Assembly: GCA_964006375.1 (NCBI GenBank)
Contig: OZ023270.1
Location: 77,992,891 to 78,056,890 of the forward strand
Length of the DNA: 64,000 nucleotides
Origin: Tillus elongatus
Lineage: Eukaryota; Arthropoda; Insecta; Coleoptera; Cleridae
Direction of reading: 5' to 3'
The notes under the pieces are model-generated. The model saw only the letters and a list, made by a program, of their open reading frames with translations. It did not search any database and was not told where the DNA came from. Below are positions 14,346-27,532 of the stretch, one piece after another (position 1 is the first letter of the stretch; every line of letters begins with the position of its first letter). Both the position numbers and the translations under genes were made by a program.

Positions 14346-14981
14346 ACACCACGAGGGCTTACAGCCTAAACACTATCGTACCGTGGGTGTCGACAAGGAT
14401 GAAAGAGGCAACTTGTTAATTCTGGACTTGAAGGTTTGGGGGTTCGGAGGAGAAGGAAAAACATGTGCTGGCAAGGAATTCCACTATTTGGAAGTCCTTG
14501 GAACAAAAGAGCGGGCATAAAAAGATGTTCTATGTCTGGTGACCTGGGCAGTAAAAGGGTGCATTCGCTGTTTCCCTGGTAGATCTGTTGGGGGCAGCAG
14601 GTGGAGGAACTATGGAAGAAAGCTCCTCTGAGCAGTGCCAATGCAAATATTTATAAAAGAGAGAGAGAGAGAGAGAGAGGTCACCAACAGCACGTCGGTA
14701 AGAAAGAGATGGCAGCTTTTGGGTGAGGGTAGGGTCACTAATGAGACGTATAGCTCTATTCTGAATGGAGTCCAGGATAGCGAGTGTAGAAGCGGCAGCG
14801 GCACCCCAGATGTGGGAGCAGTATTCGAGGGTTGGCGTTATTTGTGAAGTATATAAAATATAGAGATTAGCTGGTGAACAGTATTTGCGAGCCCGGAATA
14901 GGAAACCTAATTTCTTAGCAGCCGATGTGACATGTTGGTGCCAATTGAGATTTCAATCCACAGGAATGCCAAGTGAAAAAG
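14346..14981 (-). pseudogene. LINE-A copy 3: 3' fragment
   Basis: Minus-strand copy of only the RT thumb and C-terminal region plus 3' UTR; 5' truncated at about 14981. A run of CT (GA on the plus strand, 14659-14681) sits in the coding sequence for a Leu-Ser stretch, longer than in copy 1. Tail-to-tail with copy 2. Confidence 0.88.
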
Positions 14982-16326
14982 ATTTAATAATGATCTAATC
15001 TAGCTCACCTGTAAATTATTACAGACCAAAATTATTACAGACCACTTGTATATGCAGTTATCGATGTCATTTTCCTGGCTCATAATACCATCAAAGATAC
15101 ATAACAATCACTACTATGTTATATTTTTTCTTAATGTAAACAGTTAATTGCTACTCTCCCATTGTGTAATGACAAATGACGTACAGGCCTACAATTATTA
15201 TTATAGACATACAGAATAATTAGTATCGTTATGTAGTGTGCATGTAGACAGCGTAACAGTCAATCAATACACACTGAATATTGTTAACTAATTTATGTGA
15301 TTATTACTGGAAACAAACATATGGCATATATGTAGGTACTGCTAAGAATACGTATACGAATATGTACATGTGAGCTAAAGTATGGGTATGTTAGGTTTTG
15401 TTTTACTCGTCATAAAATAATTGTACATGTATAAGACACTCTATAGAGATTATTGTTTTTATATGGCTAAATATATAGGAATAAGTCTGCCAGATGGTTT
15501 TTCTTTAATAAGATAAATACCTAAATTAAGGATCGTTTTGTTTAAAAAAATTCTCAGCTTCAATACAAATAATGGACTGTCAATACGACAAAGTAAGAAT
15601 CTAAATTTCTCACAACTTTAATAAAAAGTCTGGACGCAGCAAGTGCATTATGGTAGTGGATCTCCATAAAAATGTTTTAATAATACATACATGCCTTAAA
15701 AAAATTCGGGACGCAGCAAGTGCGTTATAGTAGCAAGTTTTGATAAGAATTGTACAGTATACGGCATATAAGTAAAGTTAATACTTTAAAATTACACTGA
15801 CCTTGAAGATCGATTTTCCTAGTAGGCGTACATTTGAGGAATTCTTTCAAAAGTGTTACCATCGAAATCTCTCTATTATCAAAAAATCTAGCGTTCTAAA
15901 TCCTTTTGAGAAAAATGCCTAAAGCTCAATTTTCTATGAAGCTAAAGACCTAAATTTTGCTATATCTGTAGAAAGAAAGTCTCTTTAAAAGAAACTTGTA
16001 TTACAAATTTCATTAAAGTTATACAGAAGATCTCCAGAAGGAAACTTAATTCATATTTAAAAAAGTAGAGTATCTCACAAATTATAAACATGGCAGTTAT
16101 TTTCCATATTAATCGCCAGTATGAATTCGTTGTAGTCAACCTTATCAGACCGAGTTGTTCAAAGACAATTACAATAACAAAATTATAATTTCAGTCTCAA
16201 ATGTGACAAACTTATTAGGGCGTTTTAAACAAAAATGATATCTTGTTCAAAACGTATGAAATCTGTGCACTATTGTTTCTCCAAATGTCAAAATACAACA
16301 TAAAAAACGTACATTCATTGAGCGGG
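14982..16326. other. No gene seen; two CAGCAAGTGCG-box repeats
   Basis: Box copies at 15632 and 15709 lie 77 bp apart on the plus strand. The rest is AT-rich with no motif I recognise. Confidence 0.55.
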
Positions 16327-16393
16327 ATTCGATCGCGTAACCTTCTACTTAGGAGGTAAGCACGGTACCCCCTGTGCTATCTAGGCACACGTC
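16327..16393 (-). tRNA. tRNA-like sequence (tRNA pseudogene or SINE head)
   Basis: On the minus strand: a D-arm with a perfect 5-bp stem AGCAC/GTGCT, box A-like TAGCACAGGGGG, and an anticodon loop CTCCTAA with a partial stem. That loop is the one found in tRNA-Arg(CCT). The T-loop region ATCGAATCCCGC has only a weak stem, and I cannot pair an acceptor stem. Likely a pseudogene or a tRNA-derived repeat head rather than a working tRNA. Confidence 0.4.
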
Positions 16394-17009
16394 AGCAAAG
16401 GTTTTATCGCGTGATACTTTAGATCGGCTTCATGTCCAGGATATTATATTCAAAGTATACAAAATGAATTATTCCAGAACTAATAGAATTACCATTGAAA
16501 CACATCCCACGACTGTTTCAGTCTTACACGACGTCTTATGTTTACGTTTAAAGCTAAAAGAAACTATTTTAGAATCATTTTTATAGAGACTTGATTTTGG
16601 CTAAATCTCTGCTATATTATATCTATGCTGCGCTATAACGGTGTTTGGGACCGTTAATAAAGCTACAGATGTAGTGTATTTTAATAATTGATTGAATCGC
16701 CCAGTTAAATAAAAATCAATTGGCAAATTTTTTATATAATGTCGTCTGTCATTTTCCATAATTGCGGCCGAGATTTCACGATTGTTGGTTCGGGTATTAT
16801 GTTTTCTACCTGGTATATATTTAGTTTTGTTAGCGTTGATGTATGGTTTATACATGTTGTATGAATTAATCTACGAGTGGCAGTTAACTACTCTGTCTGT
16901 CAGGCATTGGACTTTAACCACTTAGTCGTTCCAACGCATGTCTTTGGGATCTTATTTTTAATTTGGAAAAAACTCTAAATATTGTGTACCAAATTACTTC
17001 ATAATTAAC

Positions 17010-17209
17010 AACATAGGTTGATTTGCACTATTTCTAGCCACATGTAAAATTTCATTCCAGTTACTCTGATACTTACAAAAATATAGCTTTTTCAAAAAGT
17101 TTTCCCCGATTTTCCACCGGACAAATTTGAGTATAAAGGTTGATTAACGAACTCGACCTCGGTTTTCTGAATGTATGTATGTATGTATGTATGTATGTAT
17201 GTATGTATG

Positions 17210-17284
<75 letters not shown>

Positions 17285-17290
17285 TTCTTA
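17010..17290. repeat. AT-core variant repeat with (ATGT)n and (AT)n
   Basis: The left flank is the reverse complement of the right side of copy b (9030-9120). An approximately 42-bp ATGT run (17171-17212) follows, then about 70 bp of (AT)n. Confidence 0.75.
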
Positions 17291-18149
17291 ATTATCAAAT
17301 CTCACAAAAAAATTACAAAAATGATTTCTACGGCAATACACACAGATTTCTGTAAAAACTGACTAAATATTTTTAACACAAAAATTTGCTAAAAGAACAG
17401 ATAAAATTCAAATTATATGCCTAATAGTATTAAAGTTGAAAATAAAATACTTTGTTTGTACGAAAATCCATTCAAACATTATTTTCGAGAATTCGTTAAA
17501 AAAAAGTTGCATCCAAACTGAGAATAAGTTTTCACAGAAGAATTCGTAGTGAACGTTTCTTCAAATAAAATTCATCAAATGTATTTATAAGAAAATTCGC
17601 TATTAAAAGAACATTTTGTACAAGAAAATTCGCTAATGAAAATAAATGAAATAAATTAAAAAATATTCAAAATCTGATCTAAATACATCGAAATTACTTT
17701 TTCTGTGTCATCACAGAGACCATTTTTTGCCTGGCGATGCTGTAAAAAATGAAGCCGGTTGCAGAGAAGAAAACAAACGCTACTGAAGTCACAGAAAATA
17801 TCTCTACGTATGTGTTAACTATGGGCAACCACAGCTCTTATTAAAATTGAACTTAAAGTCTTAAAAGTCCTTATCCCGCTATAAAATATGATGTTAAAAT
17901 TAAATCAAAAAGAAAAAAAATTTTAAACAAATTTAAAAAAAATTACTACTGAGATTTAAAACCATGTCCCCCAGAAAAGAGATAGCCAGAAAAACTTTGC
18001 TTGCCTACCATTTAAACCGCCAATCACGCGGGGTCTAGACGGAATTTTTAAGAAAACTAATTTGCAACTAAGATTTTCGACAAAAAATCCCTTAAAAATT
18101 GTGGTAACCCAATAGACAAGGGGTTTATCAAAACCCCTGATATTTTAGC
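17291..18149. other. No gene seen
   Basis: AT-rich. Scattered GAATTCG and GAAAATTCGCT motifs (about 17490-17640) resemble the hairpin ends of AT-core repeats but are too diverged to delimit. Confidence 0.45.
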
Positions 18150-18347
<198 letters not shown>

Positions 18348-18699
18348 AGGTGTGTAAAGGGTATTGCAGCAAATAAGATTATGCAGAAACGGTTTGACAT
18401 TTAAATTTGACAAATGTCAAATATCAAATATTGACCCCACGAAACAGTGGGGTTGAATTATACATAAATCCCCATATTTCAATATGAGTTTTATTTGTTT
18501 TGTGCGACTGGTATTTGTCAGAGGCAGCCACCGTGATTTTTTAAGACAACGTACGTTTAGTCTAGTGTCATTTGGCAAGTAATTGATTTAGAAATACAAT
18601 ACGGTAGATCACAAGGTTGTTTATTCTAAAATAATGAAGAACGTTAAAAAACTGGAACCAGTACTTCAAGTGAATATACCAAATTTTGAAAATTCATTT

Positions 18700-19060
18700 A
18701 CTTAATCGAAGAAAATCACAATAGCTGCTCAAATTGTTGTCCATTCGCTTCTTGACAATATTTAAGTCTCTTAACAAAGGCGCCCAATGCATTTTGCAGA
18801 TATTCCGTAGCAATGTTAGGGATCTAAATTCCAATTCGCGCTTCTATTACGACACTTTTCAAATATCTCCAAAAAAAGTCAATGGGAGTCATGTCTGGAG
18901 ACCTATGAAGCGATTCAATCGAACCCCTCCCAAAGATTCATTGCCCTGCAAAATTGTTATTTAAGAATGAACGAACTTGCTGGCCGAAATGTGGTCGAGC
19001 ATTATCTTGTTGATACCAGCAAGGCCTGCAGATTTATGGGATTCAATCCCTTTTCTCGAG
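18700..19060 (-). pseudogene. Mariner-like transposase C-terminal fragment
   Basis: On the minus strand one frame reads QQDNARPHFGQQVRSFLN, then, after stops and changes, RSPDMTPIDFFWRYLKSV. These are the second and third catalytic blocks of mariner-type transposases (HDNARPH; SPDLTPLDFFLWGYLKS) in the subtype that often has an N-terminal DUF4817. The downstream part (QNALGAFVKRLKYCQEANG) resembles its C-terminus. The catalytic Asp of DNA and of PIDFF survive, but stops interrupt the frame. No termini identified. Confidence 0.75.
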
Positions 19061-19139
19061 AACAAAACGTTGCACTGTAAAACTGACATTATTATATAAA
19101 AGCCTATAAAAACCAGCTGTAAATAAGTCTTCTAAATGT

Positions 19140-20240
<1,101 letters not shown>

Positions 20241-20241
20241 A

Positions 20242-20245
<4 letters not shown>

Positions 20246-20338
<93 letters not shown>

Positions 20339-20460
20339 AACCGACCCTTTAAATGTGTTCTAGGGGGCCTAATTAGTGCTCATTTGAAGAATTTTTTAAA
20401 ATTCAAGTCGGGATGTCCCCATTAGTGAATTTTTTTAAAGAAAATTCACTAAAAAGAAAA
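20246..20460 (-). repeat. AT-core dispersed repeat, copy e
   Basis: About 90 bp of (AT)n, a GGGGGCCTAATTAGTGCTCA block, an AAGTCGGGATGTCCCC segment and a terminal hairpin TTAGTGAATTTTTTT...GAAAATTCACTAA. Directly joined to copy d. Confidence 0.8.
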
Positions 20461-21388
20461 AAAAATCGAAAACTTCATTTTTTTAATTTCTCGGAAACCA
20501 AAAAAAAATTGAAAAAGTTTATAATTTCATGTTAGTGGCCATTTAGTTACGCATCTCTTTCCCCTTTTAACCAATGCAACTCTCTACTTAGGCTTCCGAG
20601 ATCCTAATGATAGACATCCTTGTCTTGGATACACTGTGTAAGTATTCACATTTACTGGGTACTGCACTTTTGTTATATATTTTTTAAATATAGCATTAAA
20701 TATTTATTGTACCTTCAATCCAAGAAGCTCATAGTCGCGTTGAAATATAACAACTACCCCGTCTGCAAACAAAACATCACTTGATCGTAAACCAAGCAGA
20801 GCCAACTGAAAGCACAGATAAAGCAAAGTCGAGATCGCAGTAGCCTGAGCGACAAGACTAGCGTTATCTTTACTGTGAGTCATCAGCTCGTCATCAAATG
20901 TCCGGATTCCTGCAGGATCGATATCCCTAATGTCCGTGTACAGAATACAAGACAATTCTTTGTCTGTGTTAGTGCATCCATTTCTATATGTATATGTGAA
21001 TTTGTATTTGAATGTGTGTACATGGATGTGTGTGTGTGTGTGTGTGTCGTCCCACATCCTAATTTCACTCCGTTGTACGAGAAACCTAACCATTTGGATA
21101 ATGTCTATTGATTTGCCCTTTTTCCTTTTCGAATTACTACTGCTGTAGATGGATGTATATATCATAGTGAGATGTCTCTTTTATAGAAAGTGAAACTGCG
21201 TGTTCCATTCATGAGTATTATTACGTAATAGTATATGCCTTCGAAGATAGATTATTTGTTTGTTATTTTTTCAAAAGTGTAATACCCTGAAAGAATAGTG
21301 CTGCAAATTGAATCATAACTTCCACAGAGCTGTTATAATATATTCTCCTCAGAAAGACATTCCCATGAAATGAATTTAAGGTCCATGA
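20461..21388. other. No supported gene; unassigned minus-strand frame 20704-21165
   Basis: An open frame of 153 codons on the minus strand contains a Thr-His run produced by a short (GT)n tract and otherwise shows no domain I recognise. Its DVLFADG is reminiscent of an RT motif C, but no flanking RT motif is present, so I do not call it. The rest is non-coding. Confidence 0.4.
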
Positions 21389-22735
21389 CTTGACCACAAA
21401 GAAAATATTTGTATTCCTGTCCTCATAAACTTCTGAAACGTCACATTACTCGAGTTTTAACGAAAAAATGCCAATTTTCACCACGTCGCCACTCATTTAT
21501 CCCCTGCCCCCTAAAGCGTTCTTACCCAAAAACAATTCGAAGCCTTTATTTGTCGGATGCCAACTAGATACCAAATTTGAAGATTATATCTCAATTCGTT
21601 TGAACATTATTGCGCCTACTAACAGAGAGACGTACAGGCCGACCTACCAACAGACCGACAAATAAATAAAAAATTAGTTACAAAACCAAATTATAAATTT
21701 TGAGACTTTTTACGCCGTTTTAGCAACAAAAAAATTTCGAAACCTCTGTCACTGATAACCCACCCCCACACATTCAACACCTAATTTAATTTCAGCACAG
21801 GATACCACGTGGTTGATGAAACTAAAAGTTTTCTAATAAACAAACCCTAAAACGTTATATTACTCGAGTGTCAACGAAATGACAAATTTCACAAAATCAC
21901 CCCCATTCATCCCCTATCCCCTGGAGCGATCTTACACAAAAACAATCCGAACCGTTCGCTTGTCGGGTGCTAACTGTATACCAAATTGGAAGAAGATATC
22001 TCAATTCGTTCTAAAATTATTGTGACTACAAACAGACAGACATACAGACTGACAAGGCTTGACCACAAAGAAAATATTCGTGTTCCTGTACCCATAAACT
22101 TTTGAAACCTTATATTACTCGAGTTTTAACTAACAAATGACAATTTTGCCCAGGTCACCTCTCATTTATCCCCTACCCCGTAAAGCGTTCTTACCCAAAA
22201 ACAATTCAAAGCGTTCATCTGTCGGGTGCTAACTGCATACCAAATTTTAAGATGATATCTCAATTCGTTTAATGTTCAAACGCGCCTACTAACAGACAAA
22301 CGTCCAGGCCGACAGACCGACCGACCGACAGAACGACAGACAAAAAAACTTTCGTTGCAAAGTCAAGTTTTCTATATGTTTTGAAACTCTTTAGGCCGTT
22401 TTAACAAACAAAAATTTTCGAAACTTTTGTCACCGACAATCCACCCCCACACATTCAATCCTTAATTTAATTTCAGCACAGAATACCACATGTTTGATGA
22501 AATTAAAAGTTTTGGTATAAACAAACCCTAAAACGTTATATTACTCGAGTTTTAACGAAAAAATGTGAATTCTCACCAAATCACTCCCGATTCATCCCCT
22601 ATTCCCTGGACCAATTTAAATAAAAACAATCCGAATTGTTCCCTTCTCGAGTGCTAACGGTGTACCAAATTTGAAGATGATATCTGAATTCGTTCTAAAG
22701 TTATCGTGGCTACAAACATACAGACCGACAGACCA
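21389..22735 (+). repeat. Two tandem ~670-bp units, each with two related halves
   Basis: CTTGACCACAAAGAAAATAT starts units at 21389 and 22058 (period 669). TTACTCGAG marks four half-units at about 21446, 21860, 22115 and 22541. The halves share AAAAACAATCCGAA-type, GGTGCTAACTG-type and GATATCTCAATTCG segments, and each ends in a run of CAGACAGACCGAC-type tetranucleotides (GACA/GACC). A further copy lies inverted at about 58970-59265. Repeat of a non-autonomous element; no coding capacity. Confidence 0.85.
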
Positions 22736-24840
22736 TATTTTTTTTCGTTCCCAAATCATGTTTTCCCTATCTTTTGACAATTTTTGTCATAGGTGCCATA
22801 CTTTGTTACCTCCTTCAAAACAAAAGCTTTACAGCACAAGAACCGTGATATATTGTGATTGACCTCAGGTTGATATAGATCTGCTCAATGGTGAGGTCAC
22901 AATTGCCTATAACACCCTACCCTAAAATAGCCATCTATCAGATTATCAAATTTATTAAGATTATCAGCATTTTTAGGAGGTTGACAGATCTGGATGTAGT
23001 TTCTCTTTCTCTTTCTTTGTTTGCTTCGCACTGCCCAGAGTCCTATATTTTTGGGCTCTCCAGACTAGTGCCAGGTTACATAGAAATTTAGATATCTAGA
23101 TAATAGTTAGTAAGAAATAATTGTTTGCGCCGACGTCAAAAGGAAAGTAGATACTAGTGAAGAATTTATCTTCAATTAAACAGATATTTCAATATGACAA
23201 AGTATATAAATTTATTCATATAAATTAAATTTGGAATAGCAAACAAAATGAAATAAGAATGGTTGGTAAATCTCAGATAAACACTAACAAATAACAATCA
23301 GATAAATAGCAAGAATCTCAAGAGCAAGAAGTTATTAATTTACATATATGTACCAAAACAATAGGATAAAGATAGTTGCATATTACTAAAATGTTACTGT
23401 TAATTACTTAGGGTTTCGCTCAAAAATAAAGACAAACGATTAGCTAAATTACTTGACGTTTGTCAATCAATTGCTAGGTCTTCTAGTGAATTAACTGGCC
23501 AGTTCTTTGAGTGAGGCTCCAAAAAAATATATATAATCCTACGTGAAATTTCTACATTAATTATGAAAAATAAGAGATGTTAAAGAGAATGTATAGGTTA
23601 TATATTTTAAAGACAAAATTTGCTAATTACAATTTAAAAAATTAATAAGAACTATGTGTTTAAATTTACAAAATTGACAAAATCCTAGAGATTAAACAGG
23701 AAATATATAGCTGTGCTGACAGCACCTCCCTGGCATTGTTTTTAAGTTCAAACTTGATTACGTGATTTTGAAAGTTCGGGTTATTAAAACTTCAGATGTT
23801 AGATTTCGGCATGAAAATTCTGCTGATTCAGAGAAAAGATTTGTTTGGACTCACCAGTCTTCGGGTATTAAGTTACCTGATGACCTTGTGAAGATGCTTT
23901 GCAGGTGGGATCAATCATGAGCGCCTAATATAGATTCCAGCCTCCAACAAAAGCGGAAAAACTGGGGAAGACGACTAGGACTTCCCATCAGTGATTATTG
24001 GGCCGGTGGATGTTACTGCTCCAATACTACAAGACCATTTGACACCTATATCGATGTTCCGAATTCGCTTGATGGAAACTTTGCAAATTGCAATTAAAAC
24101 GTGAATTTGCTTAAGTAAAATTCACTACCAATTGACGATAATAACCAGGAACTCTTTCTGATCACGACAAGAAATCAACAATTCTAAACAAAGAGCCACG
24201 AGTTAGCTCGCGTTTTTGTGCGAAATACTATGTTTATTTAAACTCGAAAATCACTTAAATTACTCCGAACAATCACTGACAATAATTATTAGGTAGTACA
24301 AATAACAGAAAGAATATTACAACCCCGTGTTAAGATAATTTAATATCCACCGAAAACTGACGGGTGTTCACTCTATGAAGGCTCAGCAGAGAGTCTCCGC
24401 TAATGTCTTGGGATCGGCAATTGCTTAAACGCTGCACGCAACATTTCTTACCACGACCGTTGCTTGCTGTGCGCGAGCTCTTTCTAGCCTCCATTCTTCG
24501 CAACGTTCGCAACCGTCTTCCTTGGGTGACATCACAGGAAAATTACAGATAAACAATATTTTGTTCTCGAATATTCCTAACGTACATTTTAAATGCTTAT
24601 TTCGTTCCTGGAAATATGTGCTCTGTAATAATGCGAGGTAGTTTTCCATGGCAAACATATAATGAATTTTAACGTACAAATCAGAAATGCAGTAAAGAGG
24701 TTTACGGTACTTGAAGACTTAGCGACTTTTAATGAAAATAATGTTGAAATCAAAACATGATACGTCACATGTACTGACAACGTGGAAGTAAAATGGTGAG
24801 CTAACGATCACCGGTTCTCAGTTACATTGACTTGAATAAA
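22736..24840. other. No gene seen
   Basis: AT-rich with short frames only. A slightly GC-richer patch at about 24360-24540 shows no motif I recognise. Confidence 0.45.
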
Positions 24841-24864
24841 AGACTTATTCTTCCAAAAAGATTT

Positions 24865-25010
24865 TATTTTATACCCTATGCGTTTCGGATATGAAACAGC
24901 CATCTTACGAGTTTCGACTACTAAACGCCCATCTTCGGGAAAATTACAAAATATAATAAAAAGGGCTCGCCAGAAACATTGTTTCTGGTAGCTGATTAAG
25001 GCATGTTAAC
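24865..25010 (-). repeat. PLE 3'-region remnant with hammerhead-like motifs and hairpin
   Basis: Minus strand, 5' to 3': a hairpin CCAGAAACATTGTTTCTGG (about 24968-24990), then GAAGATGGGC...GTCGAAAC and AAGATGGCTG...CCGAAACGCATAGGG. The order of hairpin, then GAAGATG/CGAAACG, then an A/T-rich end matches the 3' region of the PLE at 25843-27158. The hammerhead core is degenerate (the leading CT of CTGANGA is lost). No coding part adjoins it. Confidence 0.5.
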
Positions 25011-25499
25011 CAACACCTGAGTCTAAATAACCTAATCAAATTGCATTTTGATCATAAATAACAAAAATGTTGGCTTAATTGTCATAATCGTTATAAATTT
25101 GAGAATGCAGGTGCCAGTTAGTTAATTTTTTGATCAATAGAATTATTCCAAAGTCCATAACTTATAAGTAAATGAACTGGGAAAAGTTGGTTTCATTTTA
25201 CCTTGAAAATATACCCATGAGTTTCAATTCCACGAATGGTAACTTTTATTTCGGAGTGTGCCCTAAACTGAATTGGAAACTGGATACTAAATCCAGAGAT
25301 CCGAATTATCTATTTTAGAGTAGTTTATTATCTAATATTAACAATCTTTACGTTTGTGATGTTTGGTAAGCATGCCGTAAACGTCTCGACAGTATCCTAA
25401 TCCTAAGCGTAAATAAAAATGTCTTCTAACATTAATTAACATCTGAGACGTGACTCACCTAATCGAAATCTTTATTATTTTTCTTATTCAATTAAATAG

Positions 25500-25842
25500 C
25501 CTGGTTTAGTGTCGTATAAGATACTTTTCACATATCCCCATTAGAAGAAGTCTAATAGCACAAGATCGGGAGATGGAGCTGGTCATTCTAACTATCCTCC
25601 ATTTGGAAATATGAAGTCCAGGTACTGTCGGACATTGATTTGGTAAAATGCTGGTGCTCCATTCGCTGGAACGTGTTTGTTTGCCCGATCAGGATATAAG
25701 TTTGCCAAAGTTGTGCGAACTATTTTGGAGCAGTGGTAAATACTTATCTCCATGCAAAGTTCCATCAATGATGAAAAAGGAACCAATGACATGGTTTTCA
25801 ACTATTTCTGCACAAACATTAACCTTTTAAGGATATTGCGTT
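25500..25842 (-). pseudogene. Mariner-like transposase, downstream part (left of the PLE palindrome)
   Basis: Minus-strand frames read TQYP, KVNVCAEIVENHVIGSFF, DGTLHGDKYLPLLQNS, then NGAPAFYQINVRQYLDF and SPDLVLLDFF, WGYVKS. These match the central and third catalytic blocks of DUF4817-type mariner transposases (VNVWAGI..D.IIGPFF; HDGAPAH; RSPDLTPLDFFLWGYVKS). The second catalytic Asp is changed to Asn (NGAP). Several stops and frameshifts. The upstream part of what appears to be the same gene lies beyond the PLE palindrome at 28219-28450. Confidence 0.75.
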
Positions 25843-25913
25843 GGATAATTAAAAGTTGAATGAAACAGCTTCTCGCCCAGACACCAAAATTTATTTCAGA
25901 TCTTTTTCTTACA

Positions 25914-25954
25914 CCCGACGCGTTTCGACACTCCAAGAGGTCATCTTCAGGGGA
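25914..25954 (-). ncRNA. Candidate hammerhead ribozyme in PLE 3' region
   Basis: Minus strand: CCC, then CTGAAGA (fits CUGANGA), a helix II region TGACCTCTTGGAGTGTC that can fold with one bulge, then GAAAC GC GTC (two-base-pair helix III with a tiny loop, cleavage site after GTC), then GGG pairing with the leading CCC as helix I. PLEs are known to carry such minimal hammerheads with a very short helix III. The extra U after CTGAAGA and the short helix I leave activity uncertain. The right arm has lost this segment. Confidence 0.55.
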
Positions 25955-26790
25955 TAAATCTACAAACATAAACAAGACAGGTCTGTCAGAAAAACATTAG
26001 TTTTTCCGGTAGGCAATTGTGCATGTCCGAGCACAATGATGACAGGGTGATCCTCACAGAAAAGTCAAAGGTCACAAGTCACACAGGAAAACATCGACCA
26101 ACAGTCGAGTCAAAATCTAAAAAATCAAAAAAACTACAGATACAGTAACAACAGTTAAAATGTTAAGTTAAACATGCAAACTACGTTAACAAAGCTAAAA
26201 GCATCAAGCAACTAAAAAGTACTGAAAGACACAAAACTGACAAAGTATAATAACTGATATTTTTGAACACTAAAATAAACAAGTCTATTGTTGAGGCAAA
26301 AAAGCAAAGCCAATGAGTAAAACTGACAGGTTAAACAACACAGCAGGCAGGCAAAGTCAAGCAAGAAACCCAATGAGAACCATCAGGGCAAAGAAAACTG
26401 AAAAAACAAGTGAAAAAAGAAAGGAGCCATACTCGCTTGAACAATTCTCAAAAAATTGAACTCGAAACTATACATGAAGGTTTTAACAGGTCACAACTTC
26501 ATCCATTGTGCCAGGGGCCATACAACACTACATCTGCATAATGCCAGAAAATTGTCTTCAAGAACAAAAATCAATGTAAAAGATCGGCGATTTTTAACAG
26601 CCATGATGAAGGGCGGCCATTATGTGAACTTGAAAACGGGCAGGGTGCACCGGCGCAGGTGCGAAAGAAGTGTCAGAAGCGAAATGTCAATGACAAAAGA
26701 GCAAGGAATGGTAGGTGAGCCATAGAGCAGCCATCTCCAAAACACAATGTCCATGGTCATGTAGAAAAACCATAAAGTTCAGCAGCACTA

Positions 26791-27156
26791 TTACACCAAT
26801 TGATTATAGAATAAAGGAAAGTTAGTTAAATCTGTGTTGGACAAGTTCAAAACCTCACTGGTTTGACACTTGGAATCTTTGAAAATCTCAATTTCTTCCA
26901 AGACGAATTGTTCTACCACAAAGTTTGAAGACTGCAAGATTCTAGCATCTGTATTTTTGTTGAAGCTGTGGCTACTCTCCCTCAAATGGCAACCAAATAC
27001 TGGTGTGTCATTGTTGAGCTGGTTTCTGCTCCTAAGGTGTTCTGTGACTCTGGTGTCCAAAGATCTTCCGGTTCTTCCTATATAGACAGCTTTACAACCG
27101 GGGGTACCACATTTTAAGCAATAACCACGCGACTTCTTCAGGTCTGGGATGTTCAT
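26791..27156 (-). pseudogene. PLE GIY-YIG endonuclease fragment (left copy)
   Basis: 122-codon frame for the C-terminal endonuclease of a Penelope-like element, which nicks target DNA during retrotransposition. Visible: a CxxC...C pair (CLKCGTPGC) typical of PLE GIY-YIG domains, the YIG motif VYIGRTGR, the conserved Arg region DTRVTEHLRSR, and a Glu-rich VLEEIEIF helix near the C-terminus. The GIY motif is altered (SRGYCLK; the right copy reads SGVYCLK). It ends with FYNQLV and a stop, as the right copy does. No RT or connection domain precedes it because the element is cut at the palindrome centre. The ATG at the start is an accident of truncation. Confidence 0.85.
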
Positions 27157-27532
27157 TCACAACAAGGATAACATCCCAGACCTGAAGAAGTCGGGTGTTT
27201 ATTGCTTAAAATGTGGTACCCCCGGTTGTAAAGCTGTCTATATAAGAAGAACCGGAAGATCTTTGGACACCAGAGTCACAGAACACCTTAGGAGCAGAAA
27301 CCATCTCAACAATGACACACCAGTATTTGGTTGCCATTTGAGGGAGGGTAGCTACAGCTTCAACAAAAATACAGATGCTAGAATCTTGCACTCTTCAAGC
27401 TTTGGCGTAGAACAATTCGTCTTGGAAGAAATTGAAATTTTCAAAGATTCCAAGTGTCAAACCAGTGAAGTTTTGAACTTGTCCAACACAGATTTAACAA
27501 ACTTTTCTTTATTCTATAACCAATTGGTGTAA
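27149..27532 (+). pseudogene. PLE GIY-YIG endonuclease fragment (right copy)
   Basis: Plus-strand counterpart of the left copy, starting across the palindrome centre. It shows GVYCLKC, the zinc-like GTPGC, VYIRRTGR (Gly of YIG changed to Arg), DTRVTEHL and VLEEIEIF, then FYNQLV and a stop. The two copies differ at about ten residues; each has one of the two signature motifs damaged, so neither is an intact domain. They diverged after the inverted duplication or came from two insertions. The RT part is missing. Confidence 0.85.

Larger units (their letters stand above)
25843..27158 (-). mobile_element. Penelope-like element 3' end, left arm of palindrome
   Basis: A 5'-truncated PLE read on the minus strand: a GIY-YIG endonuclease frame (27156-26791), then about 0.95 kb of 3' sequence ending in a hairpin and a hammerhead-like motif. 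In reverse complement it matches 27165-28218, the right arm, except that the right arm lacks about 195 bp (left-arm 25917-26112). The two arms meet head to head at about 27161 with only a short spacer. RT is absent from both. Confidence 0.88.

Noticed and set aside
20704..21165. 153-codon minus-strand frame with LFADG, considered as an RT motif
   Set aside because: No other RT motif in order; the Thr-His run comes from a (GT)n tract.
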